Below are positions 31,154 through 39,433 of a stretch of 40,000 nt of DNA, one piece after another. The notes beneath the pieces were generated by a model. It was not told the DNA's origin. It made no database searches and saw nothing but the letters and a program-made list of their open reading frames with translations. The translations under genes were made by a program, and so were the position numbers. Position 1 is the first letter of the stretch. Every line of letters begins with the position of its first letter. Origin of the DNA: Theodoxus fluviatilis (Eukaryota; Mollusca; Gastropoda; Cycloneritida; Neritidae); NCBI GenBank assembly GCA_034096865.1, contig JAWQFJ010006071.1, forward strand, positions 1 through 40,000, written 5' to 3'.

Positions 31154-32779
31154 ATGGATTACACAAAGTTTGGAACAATGTTAGGGCAACATCAACAACC
31201 CACTGAACATTTTACTCCCAACATTGCTGGAGTACTTCAAAATTATCTTCCTTTGTCAGGGGGAGAGCTTACAGGAAATCTAAACATGAATAATAATAAG
31301 ATATTTTCATTAGCTGATCCCACAGCAGGTAAACAAGCTTCAAATAAACAGTATGTGGATGGAGCAATGTCCGCTCTTGCACTTTCAGCATCAGCCACAT
31401 TTTTAAAGGTTGATGGAACGAATAAGATGGAAGCACGCTTGGATTTAGATGGCAAACAACTTGTGAATTTAGCAGAACCAACAGAAGACAAACAAGCTGC
31501 AAATAAAGAATATGTAGACTCAAGGTTGTCTTCTCTTGCAGAGTCAGCATCAAACACATTTTTAACGGTTGATGGAAGAAACAAGATGAAAGAAAATTTG
31601 GATTTAGATGGTAAAAAACTCGTGAATGTAGCTGAGCCAACTGAACAAGCAGATGCAGCAACAAAGTCTTATGTTGACTCCAAAACAGGCTTTGATGGTG
31701 ACATGAAAGCAAAAAAGATAGTTAACATAGGAGCCCCCACTGAAGACAATGATGCAGCTACCAAAAAGTATGTAGACGATGAAGGCCCCAAATCACTATC
31801 AGTCATTGAAGGTAACACAGACACAGAGCATAAATTTCTCAGAAAAGTTATTTTCAAAAACTCTGATGTGGTTGAGAAAGGTAGAAAAACCGTTGAAGTA
31901 ACTCCAAAGCTGAAAGTTGGTGACCATCTTATCTCAGAGCTATGGTTAGAGCCTCCTTTAAAGGTAGAAATAGTGAATGATAAGGTTTATCTCTCTAGTC
32001 ATCTAGAAGGATACTTAAAACACAAAGGGCATGTCATTTATGACTCCATCAGTCCATTGCGTGGCTTAGAAATGAAATACTATCTGTATGGATTTCAGTC
32101 TACCTCAGTAATATGGTGCATATTTAAACCTGCTGACCACCTTCGTCATGGCCGATATCCTAACTTATTTTTCATGCAAGAGCTTAACTTTAAACAACAA
32201 TTTTATCCTGCCCTTGAACTCTACAACAGACTCAACCCAGAAAACACCCTTTCACTAGTATGGTTCCAAATTCCAGAACTTTTTAATTTGTCTAGCCATC
32301 TACCTGTGATTACAAGTTCATCAGACGAAAAATACCATAATTCTGATGGGGAATATTTTATAACTGACCCATTTTTTGTTGATCGTCCGAACCGTAAAGT
32401 CAAACCAACAGGCAAAAGATTCAGATTTATTAAGGTCTTTGATGAAAAAACCACACAGCTTTTGCGAGGTAATTATATTAATGTGGAAGTTGATCACACA
32501 CCATCAACAGCAGCATATGAGAAGTATTTTATTAGCTGGAAGGAGGAAGTTCCTTATTCTCCTCCCCCAGTACGTTGGAGTGAGGTCGGCGGTAGTTATA
32601 TCGGTCCTTCAAGCATTAATTTACTTGTCCCATTTGAACAAATCAAGAACATTGCAATAGTTGTAAAGTTTACCAATATTCCAGATTACGTACACAACAT
32701 TATTATCAAACCAAAAAACTCCAATGTTTTTGTGTCCAATAAAAAAATTGAGATTGATATATTAAAATATAATATATAA
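31154..32779 (+). CDS. Fibre-like attachment protein with phage-type shaft repeats
   Basis: 541 residues. After a 30-residue head comes LPLSGGELTGNLNMNNNKI, then four copies of a module ending P-T-x4-A-(A/S)-x-K-x-Y-V-D. The YVD motifs end at residues 69, 122, 175 and 208, so the first three are spaced exactly 53 residues apart, and each later 53-residue unit includes TFL-VDG-NKM-LDLDGK. This module is the one found in tail fibre and collar proteins of tailed bacteriophages, where it forms trimeric beta-rich shafts. The remaining 330 residues have no recognised motif and could be the distal binding head. Role inferred: a trimeric spike that binds the host cell, set on penton-like vertices. 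The gene overlaps the next by one base (TAATG). Confidence 0.75.
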   Translation: MDYTKFGTMLGQHQQPTEHFTPNIAGVLQNYLPLSGGELTGNLNMNNNKIFSLADPTAGKQASNKQYVDGAMSALALSASATFLKVDGTNKMEARLDLDGKQLVNLAEPTEDKQAANKEYVDSRLSSLAESASNTFLTVDGRNKMKENLDLDGKKLVNVAEPTEQADAATKSYVDSKTGFDGDMKAKKIVNIGAPTEDNDAATKKYVDDEGPKSLSVIEGNTDTEHKFLRKVIFKNSDVVEKGRKTVEVTPKLKVGDHLISELWLEPPLKVEIVNDKVYLSSHLEGYLKHKGHVIYDSISPLRGLEMKYYLYGFQSTSVIWCIFKPADHLRHGRYPNLFFMQELNFKQQFYPALELYNRLNPENTLSLVWFQIPELFNLSSHLPVITSSSDEKYHNSDGEYFITDPFFVDRPNRKVKPTGKRFRFIKVFDEKTTQLLRGNYINVEVDHTPSTAAYEKYFISWKEEVPYSPPPVRWSEVGGSYIGPSSINLLVPFEQIKNIAIVVKFTNIPDYVHNIIIKPKNSNVFVSNKKIEIDILKYNI

Positions 32780-33207
32780 TGTTTCCAAAAACCGTAGATG
32801 AACTACACGATTACTTGATCAGAATGACATCTGCATATAGAAAGAGCTATAAATTACTGGGTGGGATTCACAAAGCACTCATTATTACAGGAGGTATCCT
32901 CACAACAACAGGCATAATAGCCTTGATTCCTGCTGTTCCTGTGTTTGTTGCAGGTGTGACTGCAGTGCCTATCATTCTAACGGTCATAAGCCAAAACCTG
33001 AAGCTGAGTGAGAAGAAGGAAATCCTCAAGCATTGCCACAGAGAATACAAAATCTTGTTAACCAGAGTGCGGTTGTTACGAGATGATGTAGCTGTCCTAA
33101 ACGAGATATTTAAGAGAATTGAAGAGCTTGAAAGCTCAGACCTGTACAAACCACCACTAGAAATGTATATGAAAAAGTATAAATTAAATGGGTACTCCTC
33201 AAAGTAG
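32779..33207 (+). CDS. Two-transmembrane protein with helical tail
   Basis: 142 residues. Residues about 28-80 form two hydrophobic helices separated by a short turn (IITGGILTTTGIIALIPAV, then VFVAGVTAVPIILTVISQ). Flanking these are a charged N-terminal helix with RKSYK and a long charged C-terminal helix (LKLSEKKEILKHCHREYKIL). The 2TM-plus-helix layout resembles SLATT-type pore-forming or membrane-anchoring domains, but the match is by pattern only. The start overlaps the fibre stop (TAATG), so translation may be coupled, or each gene may use its own A/T-rich promoter. Possible roles are membrane association during entry, egress or assembly. Unknown. Confidence 0.7.
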   Translation: MFPKTVDELHDYLIRMTSAYRKSYKLLGGIHKALIITGGILTTTGIIALIPAVPVFVAGVTAVPIILTVISQNLKLSEKKEILKHCHREYKILLTRVRLLRDDVAVLNEIFKRIEELESSDLYKPPLEMYMKKYKLNGYSSK

Positions 33208-33213
33208 TACTCC

Positions 33214-33720
33214 TCAAATAAAAAATGAAACAAATTTAAAGTAATAGCCACCTGTTGGCTTTTTGTCATTATTAGCTCTTTTGACAGCGCTTGGGTGAAT
33301 ACCAAGATTCTGATGTATCTGATACAAACTGTAAAAAACTTTTGTTTCCCCTGTTTGAACATTAGTGGCATAGATGTCGTAGGGTTTATAATGGTTATAC
33401 TTAAGATGTGAGCAATTTTTAGTTTGTTTTTTAAGTATTAAGTTGTCAAGACTGTTATTAGTTTTGTCACCATCTCTATGAACTACTCTCTTCCCTTCAG
33501 GGATTTTTCCATTAAAACACTCCCAAACAAACCTATGGACTTGAAAACAGCAATAGTCTAGGCAATCTTGGGGCCTTACCCTTACAATTAGGTCACCATT
33601 TTTATTAGAGGCACCCTTAAGTTTTTTTTTAAGTCTTGCATGTTGTATATGACCATCACGGCTGGCTTGGTATAAATCATAAATTGGATGTGTCATCATT
33701 TCATTTCCTGTTTCAGACAT
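33214..33720 (-). CDS. HNH endonuclease, NUMOD/homing type
   Basis: 168 residues from ATG. The N-terminal part (YDLYQASRDGHIQHARLKKK) matches the NUMOD4-like module. The central part carries the HNH core: VHRFVWECFNGKIPEGKRVV, then HRDGDKTNNSLDNL with the paired His and Asn positions of the H-x-D-G-x-x-x-N-N-x-x-x-N-L signature. The C-terminal 50 residues (YSLYQIHQNLGIHPSAVKRA) look like a NUMOD1-type helix-turn-helix DNA-binding domain. Such enzymes cut specific DNA sites and are typical of phages, organelles and giant viruses. It is the only minus-strand gene amid plus-strand genes, suggesting later acquisition. Catalytic residues appear intact. Confidence 0.85.
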   Translation of the reverse strand: MSETGNEMMTHPIYDLYQASRDGHIQHARLKKKLKGASNKNGDLIVRVRPQDCLDYCCFQVHRFVWECFNGKIPEGKRVVHRDGDKTNNSLDNLILKKQTKNCSHLKYNHYKPYDIYATNVQTGETKVFYSLYQIHQNLGIHPSAVKRANNDKKPTGGYYFKFVSFFI

Positions 33721-33770
33721 TCTTATATATTATATAAAGAAAATAATTTTCTAAATCTATAGTATAAGAA
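33721..33770. promoter_or_regulatory. Bidirectional promoter candidate, HNH / PolB
   Basis: Fifty bases between divergent starts, over 85% A+T. TATATATTATATAAAG lies next to the HNH ATG and CTATAGTATAAGAA directly before the PolB ATG. Confidence 0.6.
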
Positions 33771-36700
33771 ATGGTGATTAGAGAATCTGACAGAGCCATG
33801 AAAGGCTATACTAGTAGTCACACTGTTGGTATTGTGAACAGCAGTTCACCCGAACTACAGTTGGATCAAACCAAGCAGTCTGTTATACAGTTTCTACAGG
33901 CAAAAGCTAATGAATTTAGAGGAATAAAATACAATGTAGTTTTAAAAGTAAAGTTTACAAAGATTGACATTACACAAAGTGCCTTTTTTAGCAGCTTTTC
34001 TATAACAGCTATAAATGACAATGTAAATTTAGATACCAGCAGCATTTTGAACAAAATAGATACCTGGATTTCACATGGGTCTGGCTGGACAGTAGATGAG
34101 GTTGAGGGCCACTACATTAATGTAGCTGTGTACAGGCCACTCAGAGGTTCCTCCTATGTAGAACTGCCAAAAGAATTGAAAAACTCAATAAAGGGACTCC
34201 TCAACATACAAAACAAAGATGACAAGTGCTTCATGTGGTGCCATTTGGCTTATATGTTCCCAACTGGCAAAAATGGTGAACGAGTAACAAAGTACAAGCC
34301 ATATGTTGACAAAGTTGACTATTCTGGCATACAATTTCCAGTAACCATCAATCAGATTCCCAAAATAGAAAACCAGAATAACCAGGGCTTTAATGTGTTT
34401 GGTTATGAAGACAAGCAACCTTTTCCATTGTATATAACCAAAAAGAAGGATGTGTGCAATATACTGCTATACAACAACCATTATGTTTTAATTAAAGACT
34501 TTAACAGGTTTATGTTTAATCAAACCAAGCATAAAGAAAAAAAGCATTTTTGTTTTCACTGCCTTCAGTGCTTTAGTTCTGAAGCTATACTCCAAAAACA
34601 CAAGCCAGACTGTTTGGCAATTAATGGTATGCAAGCTATAAGAATGCCCAAAGAAAAAGTACTCAAGTTTACAAATTTTCACAAGCAACTCAAGGCTCCT
34701 TTTGCAATTTATGCTGATTTTGAAGCCCTCAATGAAAAGATAAGTGGTCCAGAACCCAGTAGCAAAGAATCATTCACACACAGGTACCAGATGCACACTG
34801 ATTGTGGATTTGGTTATAAGCTTGTTTGTATAGATCCACAGTACAGCAAACCAGTGAAGTTGTACAGGGGACGTAATGCTGTTTACAAATTTATTGAGGC
34901 AGTATTAGAGGAAGTTGAGTACTGTAAAAATGTTAAAAAAAACCACTTCAACAAACCTCTTGTAATGTCAGAGGAAGATGAAGCATTGTTTAAAAGCCAA
35001 GACAGTTGCCATATTTGTGGACAAAAGTTTACCAAAGAAAGCAAGAAAGTTCGTGATCATTGTCATATTACAGGACAATTCAGAGGTAGTGCTCATGAAG
35101 ACTGTAATGTTAATTTTAGATTGACTGATAAGATTCCTGTCTTTTTTCACAATCTGAAAGGCTATGATAGTCATTTTATAATGCAACAAATAGGTAAATT
35201 TGGATTGCCTATTAATGTAATCCCAAACAACATGGAGAAATATATGGCCTTTATGGTAGGAAAGCACTTAGTTTTTTTGGATTCTTTTCAGTACATGGCT
35301 TCCAGTTTGGATGCATTGGCTAAGAATTTGAGTGCTTATCCATTTGTGAGTCAAGAATTTCCTCAAAAACTTACCAAGCTAGTCACTCAGAAAGGTGTGT
35401 ATCCATATGACTACATGGATTCCTTCTCAAGATTTGATGAAGATAAATTACCCCCAATTGAAGACTTTTACTCCACTCTAAATGAGGCTGGAATTACACA
35501 AGAAGAATATAACCATGCAGTCAATGTCTGGAAAGCCTTTGGTTGTAAAAACCTTGGTGATTACCATGACTTGTACTTAAAAACAGATGTTTTGCTGTTA
35601 ACAGATGTCTTTGAAAACTTTAGAGAAACCTGTCTGATGTACTACAGATTAGATCCTTGTCATTACTTTACTAGTCCTGGGTTAAGTTGGGATGCTTGTT
35701 TAAAAATGACTGGTATTGAGCTCCAGTTACTTAGTGATGTTGATATGTATCAATTTATTGAAAAGGGACTTAGAGGTGGAGTTAGTTATATTGCCCACAG
35801 GTTTGCTAAAGCCAATAACAAGTATTTACCTGACTATAACCCAAAGTTGGAAACCTCATACATCTCTTACCTGGATGCCAACAACTTGTATGGGTGGGCA
35901 ATGAGTCAAAGCTTGCCTACTGGTCAGTTCAAGTGGGTTGATGACCTGGGGAATATTGACCTGGGTAAATTTACAGACAAAAGCAAGTATGGTATTATCT
36001 TGGAAGTGGACCTGGAATACCCAAAGGAATTGCATGAACTACACAATGATTACCCTCTTGCCCCAGAGCAAATGATAATTAATGAGGCAGATCTTTCACC
36101 CTATTGCAAAAAACTCCGAGATAAGTTTCAGTGTTCAATAGGAGTGGTCAAAAAGCTGGTTCCAAATTTGAGGAAAAAGGAAAGGTATGTGGTTCACTAC
36201 AGGAATCTGCATCTGTATTTAGATTTGGGTTTGAAAGTGACTAAAGTACATAGAGTGCTCAAGTTTAGGCAATCACCTTGGTTAAGAGAATATATTGACT
36301 TTAATACTGAAAAAAGACAGCAAGCTAAGAATTCATTTGAAAAGGACTTTTTTAAACTGATGAACAATGCAGTTTTTGGGAAAACGATGGAAAACTTGAG
36401 AAAAAGAATCGATGTCAAACTCGTTACAAATCAGGATGCTTTGGTTAAGTGGGTGGCTCGACCAAGCTACATCACTTCAAAAATATTTAGTGAGAATCTT
36501 GTAGCCATCCATAGAAAGAAACCAAGCTTGGAGTTAAACAGGCCCACATATGTTGGTATGTGCATTCTGGATTTGTCAAAGTATTTGATGTATGATTTCC
36601 ATTATAACTTCATCAAGAAAAAATATGGTAGTCAAGCACAGTTACTTTTCACTGACACTGATTCACTCACATATCATATAAAGACAGATGATGTATACAA

Positions 36701-37112
36701 GGACTTCTGGGCACACAAGGATATGTTTGATAATTCAGATTACAAACCAGACAGCCCATTTTTTGATGACAGCAACAAAAAGGTGATTGGAAAGTTTAAA
36801 GATGAGGCAGCAGGAATACCTATTGTAGAGTTTGTGGGGTTAAAAAGCAAGATGTATTCCTATGTCACAGCAGTAGGAAAGAATGGTAAAACAGCAAAGG
36901 GAGTAAAGAAACAGGTAATTAAGACCAGAGTCCGCCATGATGATTACAAAAGCGTCCTTTTTACTAAAACCCAAACACGTCACACAATGCAGGGGATTAG
37001 ATCTGAACTTCATCAGTTGGGAACATATAAGATAAACAAAACAAGTCTGTCATGTTTTGATGATAAAAGATACATTCTTGATGATGGAGTATCTACATTA
37101 GCTTACTCCTAA
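33771..37112 (+). CDS. POLB: Protein-primed family B DNA polymerase
   Basis: 1113 residues. Exonuclease motifs: FAIYADFEAL (about 309-318, DxE), FFHNLKGYDSHF (about 457, Exo II) and YLKTDVLLLTD (about 600, Exo III). Polymerase motifs: YLDANNLYGW (about 700, motif A), KLMNNAVFGKT (about 861, motif B) and FTDTDS (about 960, motif C). These define the phi29-like, protein-primed group used by Polintons, adenoviruses and linear plasmids. Two zinc-binding candidates lie upstream or inside the exonuclease: FHCLQCF...H...C near 261-283 and CHICGQKF...DHCH...C near 413-447. The second resembles endonuclease VII-type HNH zinc modules known in some Maverick polymerases. The N-terminal 250 residues are not assigned. 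All catalytic Asp residues are present and there is no frameshift. It would replicate the linear element genome from its protein-bound ends. Confidence 0.95.
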   Translation: MVIRESDRAMKGYTSSHTVGIVNSSSPELQLDQTKQSVIQFLQAKANEFRGIKYNVVLKVKFTKIDITQSAFFSSFSITAINDNVNLDTSSILNKIDTWISHGSGWTVDEVEGHYINVAVYRPLRGSSYVELPKELKNSIKGLLNIQNKDDKCFMWCHLAYMFPTGKNGERVTKYKPYVDKVDYSGIQFPVTINQIPKIENQNNQGFNVFGYEDKQPFPLYITKKKDVCNILLYNNHYVLIKDFNRFMFNQTKHKEKKHFCFHCLQCFSSEAILQKHKPDCLAINGMQAIRMPKEKVLKFTNFHKQLKAPFAIYADFEALNEKISGPEPSSKESFTHRYQMHTDCGFGYKLVCIDPQYSKPVKLYRGRNAVYKFIEAVLEEVEYCKNVKKNHFNKPLVMSEEDEALFKSQDSCHICGQKFTKESKKVRDHCHITGQFRGSAHEDCNVNFRLTDKIPVFFHNLKGYDSHFIMQQIGKFGLPINVIPNNMEKYMAFMVGKHLVFLDSFQYMASSLDALAKNLSAYPFVSQEFPQKLTKLVTQKGVYPYDYMDSFSRFDEDKLPPIEDFYSTLNEAGITQEEYNHAVNVWKAFGCKNLGDYHDLYLKTDVLLLTDVFENFRETCLMYYRLDPCHYFTSPGLSWDACLKMTGIELQLLSDVDMYQFIEKGLRGGVSYIAHRFAKANNKYLPDYNPKLETSYISYLDANNLYGWAMSQSLPTGQFKWVDDLGNIDLGKFTDKSKYGIILEVDLEYPKELHELHNDYPLAPEQMIINEADLSPYCKKLRDKFQCSIGVVKKLVPNLRKKERYVVHYRNLHLYLDLGLKVTKVHRVLKFRQSPWLREYIDFNTEKRQQAKNSFEKDFFKLMNNAVFGKTMENLRKRIDVKLVTNQDALVKWVARPSYITSKIFSENLVAIHRKKPSLELNRPTYVGMCILDLSKYLMYDFHYNFIKKKYGSQAQLLFTDTDSLTYHIKTDDVYKDFWAHKDMFDNSDYKPDSPFFDDSNKKVIGKFKDEAAGIPIVEFVGLKSKMYSYVTAVGKNGKTAKGVKKQVIKTRVRHDDYKSVLFTKTQTRHTMQGIRSELHQLGTYKINKTSLSCFDDKRYILDDGVSTLAYS

Positions 37113-37158
37113 CGTCGTTGACTTACTCCTAAAAATATAATATGTGGGTATAAAATAT
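37113..37158 (+). promoter_or_regulatory. Upstream region of major capsid gene
   Basis: Contains TTACTCCTAA twice (the first overlaps the PolB stop), then AAAAATATAATATG and GGTATAAAATAT directly before the capsid ATG. The latter is the best TATA-box match (TATAAAAT) in the element. Confidence 0.5.
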
Positions 37159-38553
37159 ATGGCTAAAATTAAATCCCCGTACTTGGACCTCTTTGAGGAT
37201 CCAGTTGTTGATGACTCCATTAAGAAATTTGAATATGTTGAGTACCTACCAAGAGACTCAGCCAACATGGATAAAGATGGCAGACACATTCTGGAAACGA
37301 GGGACATGGATGTGTTCCTTCTCCCACACAAAGCATTTCTGGAAGTGAGAGGAAAGCTGGTTAAAAATGATAACACTAATTACAATGCTGGAGATAATGT
37401 TGCATTGGTAAATAATGGATGGTCCCTCTTTCATACAGCAGAATTGCATCTGAATGACCAGCAAGTAGAACAGGTATCTCTGTATCTGCCCCAGGCTTCA
37501 ACCATTATGAACCTGGTTAGTTTTTCAGATGATTACAACAAGTCGAGTGCAAGTAATATGATGTGGTACAAAGACTCTGGAAATGGTGGCAATGATGGAA
37601 GAGAATTCAATACTGCTGCAAATACTGCAAATGCTGATCACACAACCAGAGCTGAATTGAGAACTGCTTTGGGAAATCTTAGAAGAGACAACTACAATTC
37701 AGGGTTTAAAATGAGAAACCTCCTCACAGCAGGAAACAAAGAGATTTGTGTTTTTCTACCTCTGAGTAGTGTATTTGGACTGTGCAGAGATGTCACCAGT
37801 ATTACAAGAGGAATTAAGTACAGTTTCCTTTTGGACAGGGCTAATTCGAACAACTACGTTCACAGACAGAATGGTGTTGCTGATGGAAAATTCAAGATAT
37901 CCCACATGAGTTTGTGGATGCCGAAAGTAGAACCTAATTTGGGTTACTTGGCAGATCTAGAAACTAAACTCGCTAGTGGAATGGTAAAAAAATTGTATTT
38001 TGAGCAAATGAGAGTTTACAGACAGCAATACACCAGTACAGAACTAAGTCCATCTTGGAGGGTCACAACACAGCAGAGTGAGCAATTACCGAGGCATATT
38101 TTCATTGCATTTCAGGCTGTCGGGCGTGACAACACTCAGGAACAAAATAACATGGTCTTTGATCATGCCAATCTAAGGCAAATATTTGTAAGGGTAAACA
38201 GTTTGCAGTATCCTGAGAGGCCACTAATCACTAATTTTGATGAAGCCAGCAGAAACTACAGCAGAGCTTACATGATGTTCCAAGAAGCTGTAAACAAATA
38301 CCAAGATACAGACACAGGAAGCTCTATCAGTGTAGAAGAATTTGCAAGTTTGTACCCCATCATCCATATTGATGTATCAAAACATGCAGACCAGCTGATT
38401 GGATCCCCAGCTGACATCGAACTTAATTGGCAGTTAGGAGAGAACTTTCAGTTTAATGGGGCTGATGCAAGCTACTATGTGTATACAGTCATTTTGAGTG
38501 ACAGGTATATCACTGTGAATGCACTTCAGGGAAAAATGAATGTTATTGTATAA
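37159..38553 (+). CDS. Major capsid protein, double jelly-roll type
   Basis: 464 residues from the first in-frame ATG at 37159. The in-frame GTG at 37144 is unlikely as a start in a eukaryotic system. Sequence pattern: LDLFEDP near the N-terminus, an early beta region (DVFLLPHKAFLEVRGKLV), LVNNGWSLFHTAELHLNDQQ, LVSFSDDY, later FEQMRVYRQQY and a C-terminal INALQ-like strand region. This resembles the F54H12.2-like family of invertebrate genomes, which I understand to be Polinton-type capsid proteins. Location directly after PolB and before small processed proteins and protease fits. It would trimerise to build the icosahedral shell. The assignment rests on recalled family pattern and context, not on a search. 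Confidence 0.8.
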   Translation: MAKIKSPYLDLFEDPVVDDSIKKFEYVEYLPRDSANMDKDGRHILETRDMDVFLLPHKAFLEVRGKLVKNDNTNYNAGDNVALVNNGWSLFHTAELHLNDQQVEQVSLYLPQASTIMNLVSFSDDYNKSSASNMMWYKDSGNGGNDGREFNTAANTANADHTTRAELRTALGNLRRDNYNSGFKMRNLLTAGNKEICVFLPLSSVFGLCRDVTSITRGIKYSFLLDRANSNNYVHRQNGVADGKFKISHMSLWMPKVEPNLGYLADLETKLASGMVKKLYFEQMRVYRQQYTSTELSPSWRVTTQQSEQLPRHIFIAFQAVGRDNTQEQNNMVFDHANLRQIFVRVNSLQYPERPLITNFDEASRNYSRAYMMFQEAVNKYQDTDTGSSISVEEFASLYPIIHIDVSKHADQLIGSPADIELNWQLGENFQFNGADASYYVYTVILSDRYITVNALQGKMNVIV

Positions 38554-38578
38554 GAAAGTATTAGTATATTGTATAATA

Positions 38579-39019
38579 ATGACTTACAAAGGCGTAGGAT
38601 TTCACTTAACCAATGCTCAAAAAGAAGCCATTAAAAAGGCATACATAAAGAAAACTGGTGTGTCTATTTCAATAAAAAAATCACAAATGGGTGGTACAGA
38701 TTCACTAGGGCTTACAATAACACAGATTAATAAACTGAGTAAAAGCAAAAAACCTGTCACTATAAAACTGTCCAAAACTCAAGTGCAAAAACAGGGTGGG
38801 TTTTTGGGTGCTATTGCTTCACTCATTGCTAGGGTTGCCCCCACTATTCTTAAAAGTGTCTTACCCTCATTGGGATTAGCTGCAGCCACAGGAGCAATTC
38901 ATGGGGCCACAAGCAAGGCAGTGGCTGGTGGGGGTCGTAGACTTAGACGGGGAAAAGGGCTTCTCCTGGGCGCTAATTCTCCCTTTAATGGAATCCCCAT
39001 TCTTGGAGCACTTCTGTAG
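38579..39019 (+). CDS. Small membrane-active virion protein candidate 1
   Basis: 146 residues from the ATG at 38579. An in-frame ATG at 38540 inside the capsid gene would add 13 residues, but the A/T block TAGTATATTGTATAATA lies immediately before 38579. The N-terminal 75 residues (LTNAQKEAIKKAY, KSQMGGTDSLGLTITQINKL, KLSKTQVQK) are duplicated in the next gene. Then come QGG, a hydrophobic/amphipathic helix (FLGAIASLIARVAPTILKSV), an alanine/glycine-rich part, a basic patch (GGGRRLRRGKG) and a C-terminus SPFNGIPILGALL. The Gly-Gly sites fit recognition by the adenain-like protease encoded downstream. Likely a minor capsid, membrane-penetration or core protein. Confidence 0.75.
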   Translation: MTYKGVGFHLTNAQKEAIKKAYIKKTGVSISIKKSQMGGTDSLGLTITQINKLSKSKKPVTIKLSKTQVQKQGGFLGAIASLIARVAPTILKSVLPSLGLAAATGAIHGATSKAVAGGGRRLRRGKGLLLGANSPFNGIPILGALL

Positions 39020-39041
39020 AATATAATATAAGATTATATAA

Positions 39042-39413
39042 ATGTATTCAGAATATTCAATCAGTCTTACAACAAATCAAAAGAAAAAGATAGCTGAGGC
39101 TCTCAACAAGAAAACTAGTGTAAAGCTTCGACTTAGCCCTAGTCAACTCACTGGAACAGACAAGTTAATGCTAACAGACAGGCAGATTGTAAAAATAAAC
39201 AAACATAAAAATCTAAATAAGGGACTTGACCTAACTATTTCTAAAGCTCAAATGGGCAAGATGGGAGGTTTCTGGCCTATGCTTCTTGCCAGTCTTGCAG
39301 GATCTATTCTGCCAAGTCTTTTGGGTAAAGGATTAAAAAAAAAGACAGCAAAAGGGTTGGTCTTGCCAGGAACCCGGGTAGCCAGAGGTCTGGTCCTCCC
39401 TGGAACCCACTAA
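39042..39413 (+). CDS. Small membrane-active virion protein candidate 2
   Basis: 123 residues. Tandem paralogue of the preceding gene: LTTNQKKKIAEALNKKTSVKL, SQLTGTDKLMLTDRQIVKI and ISKAQMGKMGGF line up with its N-terminal half. After MGG comes a short hydrophobic helix (FWPMLLASLAGSILPSLLGK), a Lys patch and two copies of GLVLPGT. ATG is directly preceded by GATTATATAA. Same inferred role as its neighbour. The duplicate may have split functions (lysis versus DNA binding), but sequence alone does not show which. Confidence 0.75.
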   Translation: MYSEYSISLTTNQKKKIAEALNKKTSVKLRLSPSQLTGTDKLMLTDRQIVKINKHKNLNKGLDLTISKAQMGKMGGFWPMLLASLAGSILPSLLGKGLKKKTAKGLVLPGTRVARGLVLPGTH

Positions 39414-39433
39414 CTAATCATGACATTGATCAT

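Noticed and set aside
31243..31712. Antisense open frames within the fibre gene
   Set aside because: Shadows of the repeat-containing fibre coding sequence with no independent motif or upstream A/T block.
37144..37158. Upstream GTG start for the capsid gene (and GTG at 28595 for penton-like A)
   Set aside because: Eukaryotic translation prefers the nearby ATG, and the A/T promoter-like block sits directly before or across the GTG.
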